This document shows positions 17,970-27,240 of a stretch of DNA of 64,000 nt, piece after piece. The notes under the pieces are model-generated. The model ran no database searches, was not told the DNA's origin, and was given only the letters and a program-made list of their open reading frames with translations. Numbering within the stretch: position 1 is the first letter of the stretch; each line of letters opens with the position of its first letter. The stretch spans positions 434,001 through 498,000 of the forward strand of contig CAVTZH010000011.1 in assembly GCA_963739175.1 (NCBI GenBank), read 5' to 3'. The position numbers and the translations under genes were made by a program. The stretch is from VAZQ01 sp963739175 (GTDB lineage: Bacteria > Pseudomonadota > Alphaproteobacteria > Rhizobiales > Xanthobacteraceae).

Positions 17970-18506
17970 ATGGCAGCGCGCGCGCATGACAAGAAGCTCG
18001 TCAAGGCGGTTGTACTCGCGGTGGCGGCGGCGCTCGCGGTGGCGTTGGTTGCAGGTGTCTATGTCATGTCCGAAGGACCGTCGGCCCGCGCGGCAGGCCC
18101 GGTGATGCTCATCCTGCGCGGGATCGCGAACGCAGAAAATCCGCGCGGACAACTCGACGACGAGTCTGCGCTCGAATACGCCCGGCGGCTTGGCTACCAG
18201 GGCGAAGTGCTCGACGTCGCCGGCAACACCAGCGCACAAGTCCGCATGGCGCTCGACCGCATCCGGCACGACGAGGACGTGACCGCAATCTACGGCTTCT
18301 CCGGCGGCGGCTACGCCGCGCGGCGGATCTGGAGTGACATGAACGCCGAGGAGCGTCAGCGCATCGACACGATCATCGTGATCGGATCGCCGGGCCTGGA
18401 CGCGGACGACTTTCCCGGGAGTGCAGACGTGCTGATCAAGCAGGACCCGCCGGCGGGTCACATGGCAGGGCCGAAGGCGCTGCTGGAATCGCTCGAGCCC
18501 GGCTAG
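17970..18506 (+). CDS. Membrane-anchored alpha/beta-hydrolase-like protein, 178 aa
   Basis: Basic N-terminus and one TM segment (AVVLAVAAALAVALVAGVYV), then a compact alpha/beta domain with a nucleophile-elbow sequence YGFSGGGYAARRIW (GxSxG-like: GFSGG) after a beta-strand, and IIVIGSPGLDADDF. It is shorter than a full hydrolase and no Asp/His pair is certain, so catalysis is unproven. Convergent with the small membrane genes downstream. Confidence 0.6.
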   Translation: MAARAHDKKLVKAVVLAVAAALAVALVAGVYVMSEGPSARAAGPVMLILRGIANAENPRGQLDDESALEYARRLGYQGEVLDVAGNTSAQVRMALDRIRHDEDVTAIYGFSGGGYAARRIWSDMNAEERQRIDTIIVIGSPGLDADDFPGSADVLIKQDPPAGHMAGPKALLESLEPG

Positions 18507-18515
18507 CCCTCTCCA

Positions 18516-18683
18516 CTATCGCGCGGTCGTCGACGTCGTCTGCGCCGGCGGGATCGGTTTGAAGCTCGAATAATTGTAGATCATATAGCCGCTGGCGATC
18601 AGGATGATGATCGACACGACGACGATCCCGATGACGGTCGCCGAACCCGGCGGAGCAACGGCGCGATCCTCATAATCCGGCAT
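18516..18683 (-). CDS. Small membrane protein, 55 aa
   Basis: MPDYEDRAVAPPGSA, then one helix (IGIVVVSIIILIASGYMIY) and a Pro/Thr-rich tail. 29 nt downstream of the gene at 18713 on the same strand, so likely co-transcribed. Both have an N-terminal acidic segment, one TM helix and a Pro-rich tail. Function unknown. Confidence 0.55.
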   Translation of the reverse strand: MPDYEDRAVAPPGSATVIGIVVVSIIILIASGYMIYNYSSFKPIPPAQTTSTTAR

Positions 18684-18712
18684 CGTCGTGTCCTCTCGAA
18701 TTCCCTAAGGAT

Positions 18713-18976
18713 CTATTTCGGGGGCGGGTTAGGCGCCGGCGCCTTCGGCCGCGCGCCGCCGTAGCCGGTGGTGCCGTCGGGAACGGCGCGCTCGATCGTC
18801 GGCTGTTTGACCGCGGCGATGCGCGACCGGTCGTCGGTCAGTGCGTACCAGACGATGCCAATGGCGACAATGGCGAACGCTGCCAGCGCCAGCATCGAGC
18901 CGTTGATGATGCGCCGGTCGTGTTCGAGCGGCGGACGGTTGACGGAGTCGCGATGATCATCCGGAGGATAAGTCAC
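18713..18976 (-). CDS. Single-TM protein with Pro-rich tail, 87 aa
   Basis: GTG start chosen because AAGGAG sits six bases upstream. Polar N-terminus with His/Asp (YPPDDHRDSVNRPPLEHD), one TM segment (MLALAAFAIVAIGIVWYAL), periplasmic C-terminal tail rich in Pro/Lys. Unknown function; pairs with the next small gene at 18516. Confidence 0.6.
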   Translation of the reverse strand: MTYPPDDHRDSVNRPPLEHDRRIINGSMLALAAFAIVAIGIVWYALTDDRSRIAAVKQPTIERAVPDGTTGYGGARPKAPAPNPPPK

Positions 18977-19132
18977 GGTTATCTCCTTGGCCCATTCCTG
19001 GAGCAATGGCCCACAGGTAGATAACGTTGCCGCTCGGTCGGATGTTCCCTGATTTGGCTGGGCGCAATTCTTCTGAATTGGCGGTGCGTTAGCGCAAAAT
19101 GCCGACCTGCTTTGATAGCGCGTCAGGCATGC

Positions 19133-19624
19133 TCATGGTGATGACCGCAGCCGCGCCGCGTATCCCGCCGGCGGCGCGACGACTGCGCCATTGGGATCGA
19201 CCGTCACCACGCGCTCGCATGGCGGCATGTCGCGCACGTAGCGCTCACGCAGTTCAAGCTCGCGCCGGCGCGCGCGTTGTTCGGCTTCGGCGAGATGCCG
19301 ATCGGCGACGATGATGCTTTCATTGCCGCAGCGGATGCCGAGGCTCCAGCCGCCGCGCACCGAGGTCAGATAGGCGCCGCAGCCGAGCGTCATCTCGGAC
19401 ATGGCCTTGCAGTTGCCGATCGCAACGAAGATCGCGCGGTTGATTCGCGAATCGGTGGCGGTGCCCCAGGCGCCATCCGGTGCCATCGTCAGCACCGTGA
19501 AGTCGTGCGCCCATTCCTCGATCGCCGGCGGCTGCGACGAAGCGGATTGCGCGAGCGCCGCGGCGATCGCGCCGAGCGTGAGCGCCAGCGCGCATGCCGT
19601 ACCGAGAATGTGTCGCCGGACCAT
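19133..19624 (-). CDS. Secreted DUF4189-like protein, 163 aa
   Basis: Signal peptide (LALTLGAIAAALAQS), then a domain with WGTATDSRINRAIFVAIGNCK and LGCGAYLTSVRGGWSLGIRCG. This spacing of Ala and Cys resembles DUF4189, found in rhizobial secreted proteins. The C-terminus is charged (RRRELELRERYVRDMPPCE). Family call is by pattern only. Confidence 0.55.
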   Translation of the reverse strand: MVRRHILGTACALALTLGAIAAALAQSASSQPPAIEEWAHDFTVLTMAPDGAWGTATDSRINRAIFVAIGNCKAMSEMTLGCGAYLTSVRGGWSLGIRCGNESIIVADRHLAEAEQRARRRELELRERYVRDMPPCERVVTVDPNGAVVAPPAGYAARLRSSP

Positions 19625-19971
19625 GCCCTGCTCCTTGCAAACCGAATGCCACGCCGGCTTGCAGGAAATCGGCCAGCATGGACATCATCCAGGGGCATCG
19701 CCGGCGGCATCCAGACGTATGGAATGGGCGGTGCTTTTGGCCCGGTTGGCGCGCTATGGCCGCCGACGCGCCGTCCGGCGGGTTAAATTTCGGTCAGGTC
19801 GGGGGTTATTGCGGGCGGGCCACAATTAAGACGCACCCTTTCGACACATGAAAATTTCTGTAGAATGGCGAAGACCTCGAAAGCGTAGGGCGACATTTCG
19901 GGCGACGAAACCAAGTCCTCACAAGGGACGAACGGCTCTAACCCACCTGAACCCACTTGGGAGTTTGGCAA
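19625..19971. other. Intergenic, nothing recognised
   Basis: About 350 bases between divergent genes. No hairpin, repeat or gene noted; presumably holds both promoters. Confidence 0.5.
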
Positions 19972-20217
19972 ATGAAACCTGGTACGATCCTGGCCGCCCT
20001 GACCGCTGCGACCATCGGCACGGCATCGGTCTCGGCTCTGGCCCAGACTGCATCCACACCGCCGACGCCGAAGCCGGCGGCCGGCGCACTGCCGACGCCG
20101 AATCCGAACGCGGTGCAGAAGAGCTTCCGCACCCAGAACAGCGCCGAGCAGCAATCCTCGTCGCAGACGACGCCGATGGAATTCGGTCCGGCCGGGCGGT
20201 CGCGCTCGCCGAACTAG
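19972..20217 (+). CDS. Secreted Pro/Thr/Gln-rich protein, 81 aa
   Basis: Signal peptide (AALTAATIGTASVSALAQ), then a low-complexity chain (TPPTPKPAAGALPTPNPN, SAEQQSSSQTTP) with no fold motif. ATG after GGAGTTTGGCAA. The stop TAG overlaps the first base of the palindromic repeat at 20217. Unknown function. Confidence 0.6.
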   Translation: MKPGTILAALTAATIGTASVSALAQTASTPPTPKPAAGALPTPNPNAVQKSFRTQNSAEQQSSSQTTPMEFGPAGRSRSPN

Positions 20218-20265
20218 AGCATGATCCCGAAAAGTGGGAACCGGTTTTCGGAAAAGATCATGCTC
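20217..20265. repeat. Rhizobial intergenic palindrome (GAGCATGATC family)
   Basis: Imperfect inverted repeat: GAGCATGATC at one end, GATCATGCTC at the other, enclosing CCGAAAAGTGGGAACCGG and TTTTCGG. This element is scattered through Bradyrhizobium and Rhodopseudomonas intergenic regions. Confidence 0.8.
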
Positions 20266-20334
20266 AAACGTCACTAAAGCTCGGCGCACGCCGGCGGCTT
20301 GCCGTTCGCATCGCCGGGCCTTTCGAAAAGAGTA

Positions 20335-20362
20335 GAGCCTGCGTCGCCGCAGGCTCTTTTTT
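20335..20362 (+). terminator. Rho-independent terminator
   Basis: 9-bp perfect stem GAGCCTGCG/CGCAGGCTC, 4-nt loop, then six T. Downstream of 19972-20217. It is also just past the 3' end of the convergent DUF1036 gene, so may serve both directions. Confidence 0.85.
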
Positions 20363-20395
20363 CGTCTCGGCGAAGGACGTTCGCGCCGCTCAAGA

Positions 20396-20899
20396 CTAAT
20401 CGGTCAGCGTGATGCCTTCCTGGGTGCTTCGCTCGTCGATCTTGGTGAAGCCGACGACCTTCTCGTTCGCCGCGCACTGGTAGTCGCCGCTGACGGTGCG
20501 ATCGAAGCTGCCGTTCGAATTGATGCAGCCGTAGGCGTCCTTGCCGGAATAGGACACGTTGCCCGGACCGTCTTCCGCATACCAATAGAAGTCATTGCGC
20601 GGGAACGCGCCGCGCACCGGCGAGCAAACGCCGGGCTTGTAGTCGACCCAACCGGCGGTGCGCCACGCGTTGCCGTCGACCTTGTAGAGCACCGCCACAA
20701 ACAGCGGAATCTTCGCCTTGTTGCAGACCTTGAACTCAAACTGATCGCCCGCCGGCTGCGGCGCGGACGGTCCGCCGGGGGTCGCCGGTCCGCCGCCACC
20801 CGGCGCCGGCGTCGGCTTGAACTGCGCATGCGCCGCCGGCAGCAAACCCAATCCTAACGCGCACACGGCGACCGCCAGCGCTGACTTCCAAGCTCTCAT
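20396..20899 (-). CDS. DUF1036 domain secreted protein, 167 aa
   Basis: Signal peptide (ALAVAVCALGLGLLPAAHA), Pro/Gly linker, then a DUF1036 domain: FKVCNKAKIPLFVAVLYK, GWVDYKPGVCSPV, FYWYAEDGPGNVSYSG, and Cys in YGCINS and YQCAAN. DUF1036 proteins are alphaproteobacterial exported proteins of unknown function. Start at MRAWKS. Confidence 0.85.
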   Translation of the reverse strand: MRAWKSALAVAVCALGLGLLPAAHAQFKPTPAPGGGGPATPGGPSAPQPAGDQFEFKVCNKAKIPLFVAVLYKVDGNAWRTAGWVDYKPGVCSPVRGAFPRNDFYWYAEDGPGNVSYSGKDAYGCINSNGSFDRTVSGDYQCAANEKVVGFTKIDERSTQEGITLTD

Positions 20900-20976
20900 G
20901 GGCGACACTCCTTCGGATAATTTCGCAATGCCCCGCGCGACAATGGTACGGTTTTCCAATGCCGACAAGGGGGTAG

Positions 20977-22371
20977 TCAGGCCGACGCGCGCGATCGCGC
21001 CGCGACCGACCGGGCGTCTTGCGCGCTCCCGTCGTGTACCGCGTAGCGGCTCGGCGGCCGCGCCAGGCCGAGGTGCTCGCGCAGCGTGCGGCCTTCGTAG
21101 TCGGCGCGGAACAGGCCGCGCCGGCGCAGCTCCGGCAGCACGAGCTCGACGAAATCGTCGAGCCCGCCGGGCAGGAACGGCGGCATCAGGTTGAAGCCGT
21201 CGCAGCCGTCGTTGCGGAACCATTCTTCCATCTGGTCGGCGATCTGCGTGGGCGAGCCCTTCACCACCGCCTTGCCGCGCGCGCCGGCGACCCGCAGCGC
21301 GACCTGCTTGATGGTCAGGTTCTCCTTGCGCGCCATGTCCATCACGTTCTGGAACGTGCTCTGGCTCAGGTTCGACTGCGGCAGGTTCTGCGGCATCGGA
21401 TCGTCGAGCGAATACGGCGAGAGATCGACATAGCCGAGCACCATCGAGAGGATTTCGCGCGCCACCATCGGATGGATCAGCGACTGCAGGTACTCATAGT
21501 GCTCCTGCGCCTCCTCGGCGGTACGGCCGATGATGCATGAGAGCCCGGGCATGATCTTGACCTGATCGGGATCGCGGCCGTAGCTCGCCACCCTGCCCTT
21601 GAGCTCACCGTAGAACTTGCGGGCATGCTCGAGCGAGAGCGGCGCGCAGAAGATCACCTCGGCGAATTCCGCCGCGACCTTGATCATGTCCTCGGAGCCG
21701 CCGGCCTGCACGATCACCGGCCGGCCCTGCGGCGTGCGCGGCACGTTGAGCGGACCGCGCACGGAGAAGCTCTCGCCCTTGTGGTTGAGCGGATGCAGCT
21801 TGTCCGGATGAAAGAACCGCCCGCTATCCTTGTCGCGCACGAAGGCGTCGTCGTCCCATGAGTTCCAGAGCCCGGTGACGATCTGCGCGAACTCGCGGGC
21901 GCGCTCATAGCGCTCGCCATGGGCATAGTGCTTCTCGCGGCCGAAATTCTTCGCCTCCGCCTCCTGGCCCGACGTGACCAGATTCCATCCGGCGCGGCCA
22001 CCGCTGATGTGATCGATCGACGCGAACTTGCGCGCCACATGGAACGGCTCGTTGTAGCTCGTCGAGGCGGTCGCCACGAGACCGATATGGCTGGTCATCG
22101 GGGCGAGCGCAGACAGCAGCGTCAGCGGCTCGAAATTCGCGATGTACTGCGCCGAGCGCGACAGCGCCTCCATGTTGGCTTCGCGCACGCAGACATTGTC
22201 GGCGAAGAACACCATGTCGAATTTCGCGCGCTCGGCGGTGCGCGTGATCTCGACATAGTGCTGGAAGTTGATGCCGGCGTCGGCCTGCGAACGCGGGTGC
22301 CGCCACGAGGCCACATGGTGGCCGGTCGGATTGAAAAAGGCGCCAAGGCGCAGCTTGCCGTCGGAATTCAT
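20977..22371 (-). CDS. LLM-class flavin-dependent monooxygenase (NtaA/SnaA/DszA type), 464 aa
   Basis: Two-component FMN monooxygenase using reduced flavin from a partner reductase to oxidise a small organic substrate. TIM-barrel luciferase fold: MVFFADN, STSYNEPFHVARKFASIDHISGGRAGWN (in parts), VIVQAGGSEDM, and the C-terminal GSPTQIADQMEEWF. The length fits the nitrilotriacetate/dibenzothiophene-sulfone branch. The TctC receptor gene lies 38 nt upstream on the same strand, so substrate capture and oxidation may be linked. Substrate unknown; no flavin reductase nearby. Confidence 0.88.
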   Translation of the reverse strand: MNSDGKLRLGAFFNPTGHHVASWRHPRSQADAGINFQHYVEITRTAERAKFDMVFFADNVCVREANMEALSRSAQYIANFEPLTLLSALAPMTSHIGLVATASTSYNEPFHVARKFASIDHISGGRAGWNLVTSGQEAEAKNFGREKHYAHGERYERAREFAQIVTGLWNSWDDDAFVRDKDSGRFFHPDKLHPLNHKGESFSVRGPLNVPRTPQGRPVIVQAGGSEDMIKVAAEFAEVIFCAPLSLEHARKFYGELKGRVASYGRDPDQVKIMPGLSCIIGRTAEEAQEHYEYLQSLIHPMVAREILSMVLGYVDLSPYSLDDPMPQNLPQSNLSQSTFQNVMDMARKENLTIKQVALRVAGARGKAVVKGSPTQIADQMEEWFRNDGCDGFNLMPPFLPGGLDDFVELVLPELRRRGLFRADYEGRTLREHLGLARPPSRYAVHDGSAQDARSVAARSRASA

Positions 22372-22409
22372 GTTCCGACTCTACCCTGGCGCCGCGCCCT
22401 CGCAAACAA

Positions 22410-23387
22410 TTACTGCGGCGTGAGGCCCGCGTTCTGGATCACCTTGCGCCACTTCGACTCCTCGACCCTGACGCGGGCCGTGAGCTCTTCCGGCGAGCCG
22501 ACGATCGGCGTGAAGTATTCGTTGGTCAGGGTCTTGCGCAGCTCGGGATCGGCGAAGATGCGCCGCACCTCGCCGTTGATCTTCGCGACCACGTCGGCCG
22601 GCATGCCGGGCGGCCCGAACAGCGCGAACCACGACACCGCCTCGTAGCCCGGCACGCCGCTTTCTGCGACGGTCGGCACGTCCGGCAGCAGTTCCATGCG
22701 CTGAGCGGCGCCGACCGCGATGAACTTCACCTTGCGCTCGCGCCACTGCGGCACCGCGGTGCCGACGCTCACGAACATGCCCTGGATATGTCCGCCGATC
22801 ACGTCGGTCAGCGCCGGCGTCGCGCCCTTGTAATGGACCGCGGTCATCTTGGTGCCGGACATGGTCTGGAACATTTCCATGTTCAGGTGGCCGGTCGACC
22901 CGCCACCGAACGTGCCGTAGTTGAACTTACCCGGGTTCTTCTTGGCAAACTCGACCAGATCCTTGACGCTCTCTACGGGCACCGATGGATGCAGGATCAG
23001 CGCGTGGTTGATGATCACGAGGCCCACGATCGGCGTGAAGCCCTTGAACGGATCGTAGGGCAGCCGCTTGTACAGCGACGGATTGACCGCGAACGTGACC
23101 TCCGGGCTCACCATCAAGGTGTGGCCGTCGGGCGCAGCCTTGGTGACGAATTCGGCGGCGAGCATATTGTTGGCGCCGGGCCGATGCTCGACGATGGCCT
23201 GGCGGCCCCAGGTCTCCGAGAAGCGTTGCGCCAGGATGCGGGAGAGACGGTCGACTACGCCGCCGGGCGCCGCCGGCGCAACGATCGTCACCTGCCGGCT
23301 GGGATAGTCCTGCGCGGGCGCTGCGGTGGGGACGAGCCCCAACGCCATGCATCCCGCAACGATCGATGCCCGAACCCGCGACGCCAT
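22410..23387 (-). CDS. TctC-family periplasmic solute receptor (Bug protein), 325 aa
   Basis: Substrate-binding protein of a tripartite tricarboxylate-type transporter. Signal peptide ending PTAAPAQ, then YPSRQVTIVAPAAPGG, ANNMLAAEFVTKAAPDGHTL, VHYKGATPALTDVIGGHI and DVPTVAESGVPGYE, all hallmark Bug motifs. No tctAB beside it. Upstream of, and probably co-transcribed with, the flavin monooxygenase at 20977. Confidence 0.93.
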   Translation of the reverse strand: MASRVRASIVAGCMALGLVPTAAPAQDYPSRQVTIVAPAAPGGVVDRLSRILAQRFSETWGRQAIVEHRPGANNMLAAEFVTKAAPDGHTLMVSPEVTFAVNPSLYKRLPYDPFKGFTPIVGLVIINHALILHPSVPVESVKDLVEFAKKNPGKFNYGTFGGGSTGHLNMEMFQTMSGTKMTAVHYKGATPALTDVIGGHIQGMFVSVGTAVPQWRERKVKFIAVGAAQRMELLPDVPTVAESGVPGYEAVSWFALFGPPGMPADVVAKINGEVRRIFADPELRKTLTNEYFTPIVGSPEELTARVRVEESKWRKVIQNAGLTPQ

Positions 23388-23510
23388 TTCTTCCTCCCTG
23401 CCACTCCGGCCTTTGCCGAACTATAGCATCGGTTCTGACTTCTGCGATGTCTTGCCTGGCGCTAGAATGTCGCGACAAGCGGCCCGTGAGTGGCCCGGGG
23501 AGGAAAACAA

Positions 23511-24473
23511 ATGATCAAGACAGGGAAGCTCTGGCTGCCGCGGCGCGCCGTTCTGGTGGGCGGCGCTGCCTCGCTCGCATTTATCGGCCCGGCCGCCGCG
23601 GCGCCGCCGGCGACGATCGCGAGCGGCAAGACCATTGGGCGCGGCCAGATGCTGGTGGTCGCCGAGGACGCGTCCGGCCGCATCGTCGCGCTCGACTCGT
23701 CGAGCTATCTCGGGCCGCACAAGACCCATCCGACCGACGTGATCGTGGTCGGCTCCTATTGCGGCGTGCGCATCCTGGCGCCGATGTTCATTCGCGGCGT
23801 CAAGGCGGTGATCGCGACCGACGCCGGCATCGGTAAGGACAATGCCGGCATCAGCGGCCTCCTGCACGCCGAAACCATCGACGTGCCGGTTGCCACCATT
23901 GCCGCGATGTCGGCGGAGACGTCGAACGGCCGCGAGACGCTGCTGCTCGGCACCATCAGCCGCGCCAACAAGCAGGCGCGCGCGCTCGGCGTCGAGATCG
24001 GGATGATCGCCTATGAGGCGGCGGCGCGGCTCGCCAAGGCGCCGCCCGGCAAATCGATCCCCACCCCGCTCGGCAACGAGGAGACACCCACGGTGGTCGA
24101 GCAGACCGCCAAGGGCCGCATCTGGGCTTCGCCCGGCACCACCGCGATCACGGAGAAAATCCCGAACGACGTGGTCTGCAGCGGCGCCAATTCTTCCCGT
24201 GTATCCTCCGATGGCATCTTGCGCATGGGCGCCAAAGGCTCGATCGCCAACGACGCCGGCATCTCCCGCAACAACACCGCGGTCGAAGGGGTCGCGCTGC
24301 TGGCCGAAAAAGGCGTGCCCTCGGCGGCGGTCGCCACCATGTCGGCGCGGCTCGGCGAAGGCCTGAGCACCTGGAACGACGGCGTGATCTCGGTGGTCAA
24401 TGCGCCGGCCATGAAGCTCGGCGTCAAGGTCGGGATGACCGCCAAGGAGGCCGCGCGGCTGATGCTCGGCTGA
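23511..24473 (+). CDS. Exported protein with internal duplication, 320 aa, unknown
   Basis: Tat-like leader (PRRAVLVGGAASLAF, then AAAA cleavage region). The mature part contains two similar halves of about 110 residues: first PTDVIVVGSYCGVRILAP ... VIATDAGIGKDNAGISGL; second IPNDVVCSGANSSRVSSDG ... SIANDAGISRNNTAVEGV. Each ends with a LGVxxGMxAxEAA segment. I do not recognise the family. Divergent from the TctC gene at 22410 and upstream of the dehydratase gene, so perhaps tied to the same organic-acid metabolism. ATG preceded by GAGGAAAA. Confidence 0.75.
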   Translation: MIKTGKLWLPRRAVLVGGAASLAFIGPAAAAPPATIASGKTIGRGQMLVVAEDASGRIVALDSSSYLGPHKTHPTDVIVVGSYCGVRILAPMFIRGVKAVIATDAGIGKDNAGISGLLHAETIDVPVATIAAMSAETSNGRETLLLGTISRANKQARALGVEIGMIAYEAAARLAKAPPGKSIPTPLGNEETPTVVEQTAKGRIWASPGTTAITEKIPNDVVCSGANSSRVSSDGILRMGAKGSIANDAGISRNNTAVEGVALLAEKGVPSAAVATMSARLGEGLSTWNDGVISVVNAPAMKLGVKVGMTAKEAARLMLG

Positions 24474-24578
24474 GCAAGCCGGCGGCCGAACTCATCACAT
24501 GACGGGCTGACGATCCAGCATGGATCGCCGCGCCGTTCGGTCGTATGTCTATTGCGAACCGAAATCCGAGGAACCACG

Positions 24579-26396
24579 ATGGCCAAGAATGCAAAATCCA
24601 ACGGCAAGACGCGCGTAAAGCCGCGCTTCCGGTCGCAATTGTGGTTCGACAACCCCGACGACCCCGGCGCGACCGCGCTCTATTTCGAGCGCTACCTGAA
24701 CTACGGGCTGACGCGCAAAGAGATCATGGGCGGCAAGCCGATCATCGGCATCGCGCAGACCGGCTCCGACCTCTCTCCGTGTAACCGGCATCATCTGGAG
24801 CTGGCGAAGCGCGTGCGCGACGGCATCCGCTCCGCCGGCGGCATCGCATTCGAATTTCCGATGCATCCGATCCAGGAGACCGGCAAGCGGCCGACCGCCG
24901 CGCTCGATCGCAACCTCGCCTATCTCGGCCTGGTCGAGGTGCTGCACGGCTATCCGATCGACGGCGTGGTGCTCACCACCGGCTGCGACAAGACCACGCC
25001 GGCCGCGATCATGGCGGCGGCGACCGTCAACATCCCGGCGATCGTGCTCTCCGGCGGGCCGATGCTGAACGGCTGGTGGAAAGGGAAGCGCGCCGGCTCC
25101 GGCACCATCAAATGGGCGATGGGCAAGCGCCTTGCGGCCGGCGAGATCGGCTACGACGAATTCGTCGACTCGATCGCGGCGGCGGCGCCCTCGATCGGCC
25201 ACTGCAATTCCATGGGCACGGCTTCGACCATGAACGCGATCGCCGAGGCGCTCGGGCTGTCGCTGCCGGGCTGCGCATCGATCCCGGCGCCGTACAAGGA
25301 GCGCGCGCAGATCGCCTACGACACCGGCGTGCGCATCGTCGAGCTGGTGCTCGCGGACGTGAAGCCGCTCGATATCCTCACCCGCAAGGCGTTCGAGAAC
25401 GCCATCGTCGCCTGCTCGGCGATCGGCGGCTCGACCAATGCGCCGATCCATCTCAATGCGATCGCCCGCCATGCCGGCGTGAAGCTGTCGATCGAGGACT
25501 GGGAGACGTTCGGCTACGACGTGCCGCTGCTCGTCAACATGCAGCCGGCCGGGTCATATCTCGGCGAGGACTATCACCGCGCCGGCGGGCTTCCCGCCGT
25601 GCTTAACGAGCTACGCAAGGCCAAGCGCCTGCATGCCGACGCGATGACGGTCAACGGCAAGACCATCGGCGAGAACGTCAAGCGCGCGGAGATCGAGAAC
25701 ACCGACGTCATCCGTCCCTACAACAAGCCGCTGATGCAGCGCGCCGGCTTCAAGGTGCTCAAGGGCAACCTGTTCGACACCGCCATCATGAAGATCAGCG
25801 TGATCTCCGACGCGTTCCGCAAGACCTATCTCTCCGATCCGAAGGACCCGGACGCGTTCGAAGGCCGCGCCGTGGTGTTCGACGGGCCGGAGGATTATCA
25901 CCGCCGCATCGACGACCCGGCGCTCAAGATCGACGAGCGCACCATCCTGTTCATGCGCGGCGTCGGCGCCATCGGCTATCCGGGCTCGGCCGAGGTCGTG
26001 AACATGCGGCCGCCGGCGGCGCTGATCAAGAAAGGCATCGACTCCCTGCCCTGCATCGGCGACGGCCGCCAGTCCGGCACCTCCGGCTCGCCGTCGATCC
26101 TCAATGCGTCGCCGGAGGCGGCCGCCAACGGCGGCTTGGCGCTGCTCAAGACCGGCGATCGCGTGCGCATCGATCTCCGCAAAGGCACCGCCGACATCCT
26201 GATCTCGAAGGCGGAGCTGGCGAAGCGCCGCGCCGAGCTGCAGAAGTCCGGCGGCTATCCCTATCCGGAGAGCCAGACGCCCTGGCAGGAAATCCAGCGC
26301 GGCATTGTCGACCAGCTCGCCGAGGGCATGGTGCTCAAGCCGGCGGTGAAATTCCAGCGCGTGGCGCAGACCAGTCAGCCGCGCCACAGCCACTAG
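24579..26396 (+). CDS. Dihydroxy-acid/sugar-acid dehydratase (IlvD/Edd family), 605 aa
   Basis: Fe-S-dependent dehydratase converting a 2,3-dihydroxy (aldonic) acid to a 2-keto-3-deoxy acid. Cluster and Mg-site motifs are present: TGCDKTTPA, GHCNSMGTASTM, GGSTNAPIHL, and the C-terminal swivel GDGRQSGTSGSPS. The sequence leans toward the sugar-acid (arabonate/xylonate) branch more than biosynthetic IlvD. An isocitrate-lyase-superfamily gene follows 10 nt later, suggesting cleavage or decarboxylation of the product. Ribosome site GAGGAACC before ATG. Confidence 0.9.
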   Translation: MAKNAKSNGKTRVKPRFRSQLWFDNPDDPGATALYFERYLNYGLTRKEIMGGKPIIGIAQTGSDLSPCNRHHLELAKRVRDGIRSAGGIAFEFPMHPIQETGKRPTAALDRNLAYLGLVEVLHGYPIDGVVLTTGCDKTTPAAIMAAATVNIPAIVLSGGPMLNGWWKGKRAGSGTIKWAMGKRLAAGEIGYDEFVDSIAAAAPSIGHCNSMGTASTMNAIAEALGLSLPGCASIPAPYKERAQIAYDTGVRIVELVLADVKPLDILTRKAFENAIVACSAIGGSTNAPIHLNAIARHAGVKLSIEDWETFGYDVPLLVNMQPAGSYLGEDYHRAGGLPAVLNELRKAKRLHADAMTVNGKTIGENVKRAEIENTDVIRPYNKPLMQRAGFKVLKGNLFDTAIMKISVISDAFRKTYLSDPKDPDAFEGRAVVFDGPEDYHRRIDDPALKIDERTILFMRGVGAIGYPGSAEVVNMRPPAALIKKGIDSLPCIGDGRQSGTSGSPSILNASPEAAANGGLALLKTGDRVRIDLRKGTADILISKAELAKRRAELQKSGGYPYPESQTPWQEIQRGIVDQLAEGMVLKPAVKFQRVAQTSQPRHSH

Positions 26397-26406
26397 GGTG
26401 ACCGCC

Positions 26407-27240
26407 ATGCCGACCATCGCCGACAAGCGCAAGACCTTCCGCGAGCTGCACGCGAGCGGCTGCTTCGTGATCCCCAATCCTTGGGACGTCGGCAGCGCGC
26501 GCTATCTCCAGCATCTCGGCTTCAAGGCGCTCGCCTCGACCAGCGCCGGCTTCGCGTTTGCCCAGGGCCGTCCCGACGGGGCGGTTCCGCGCGACATGAT
26601 GCTCAATCATCTCCACGAGCTCGCGCACGCCTCCGACCTGCCGCTCAACGCCGACTTCGAGGCCGGTTATGCCGACGACGTGGCGGGCGTCGGCGAGAGC
26701 GTGCGGCTCGCCATCGAGACCGGTATATCGGGCGTATCGATCGAGGACGGCGCCGACCGCAAGCTCTATTCCATCGATGACGCGGTGGCGCGCGTGCGGG
26801 CCGCGCGCGCGGCCATCGACAAGGCTGGCGGCGACGTCATGCTGGTCGGCCGTGCCGAGTGCTTCCTGCTCGGCCGCCCCGATCTCGACGAGACCATCAC
26901 GCGGCTCAAAGCCTATGCCAATGCCGGCGCCGACTGCCTCTATTCACCCGGCATCAAGAGCCGCGAGCAGATCGCCGCGGTGGTGAACGCGGTCGCGCCG
27001 AAGCCGGTCAACGTCTTGATGTCGTCCGGCGCTCAACCGCTCACCGTGTCCGACCTCGCGGCGCTCGGCGTGCGCCGGATCAGCGTCGGCGGCGCGCTCG
27101 CCCGCGTCGGCTGGGGCAGCGTGATGCGCGTGGCCAAGCAGATCGCGCATGACGGCCGCTTCGACGGCCTCAACGACAGCGCGCCCGGCGCCGAGCTGAA
27201 CGGCCTGTTCCGCGACGACCTGAAGAAGCGCAGCGCATGA
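26407..27240 (+). CDS. Isocitrate lyase / PEP mutase superfamily protein, 277 aa
   Basis: Alpha/beta-barrel carbon-carbon lyase or mutase of the oxaloacetate-decarboxylase / 2-methylisocitrate-lyase-like branch. Motifs: IPNPWDVGSARYL, ADFEAGYADD, GVSIEDG, LVGRAECFLLGRPDLDE, SPGIKS. It lacks the KKCGH catalytic loop of true isocitrate lyase, so decarboxylase or phosphonopyruvate-type chemistry is likelier. Follows the dehydratase closely and overlaps the acetyltransferase start (ATGA): one operon. A GTG at 26398 is an alternative start. Confidence 0.88.
   Translation: MPTIADKRKTFRELHASGCFVIPNPWDVGSARYLQHLGFKALASTSAGFAFAQGRPDGAVPRDMMLNHLHELAHASDLPLNADFEAGYADDVAGVGESVRLAIETGISGVSIEDGADRKLYSIDDAVARVRAARAAIDKAGGDVMLVGRAECFLLGRPDLDETITRLKAYANAGADCLYSPGIKSREQIAAVVNAVAPKPVNVLMSSGAQPLTVSDLAALGVRRISVGGALARVGWGSVMRVAKQIAHDGRFDGLNDSAPGAELNGLFRDDLKKRSA

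Noticed and set aside
17501..18004. Minus-strand frame with NDMLEQAAKVERQRNEA
   Set aside because: Mostly antisense to the SnoaL-like gene; the helical segment alone is not enough.
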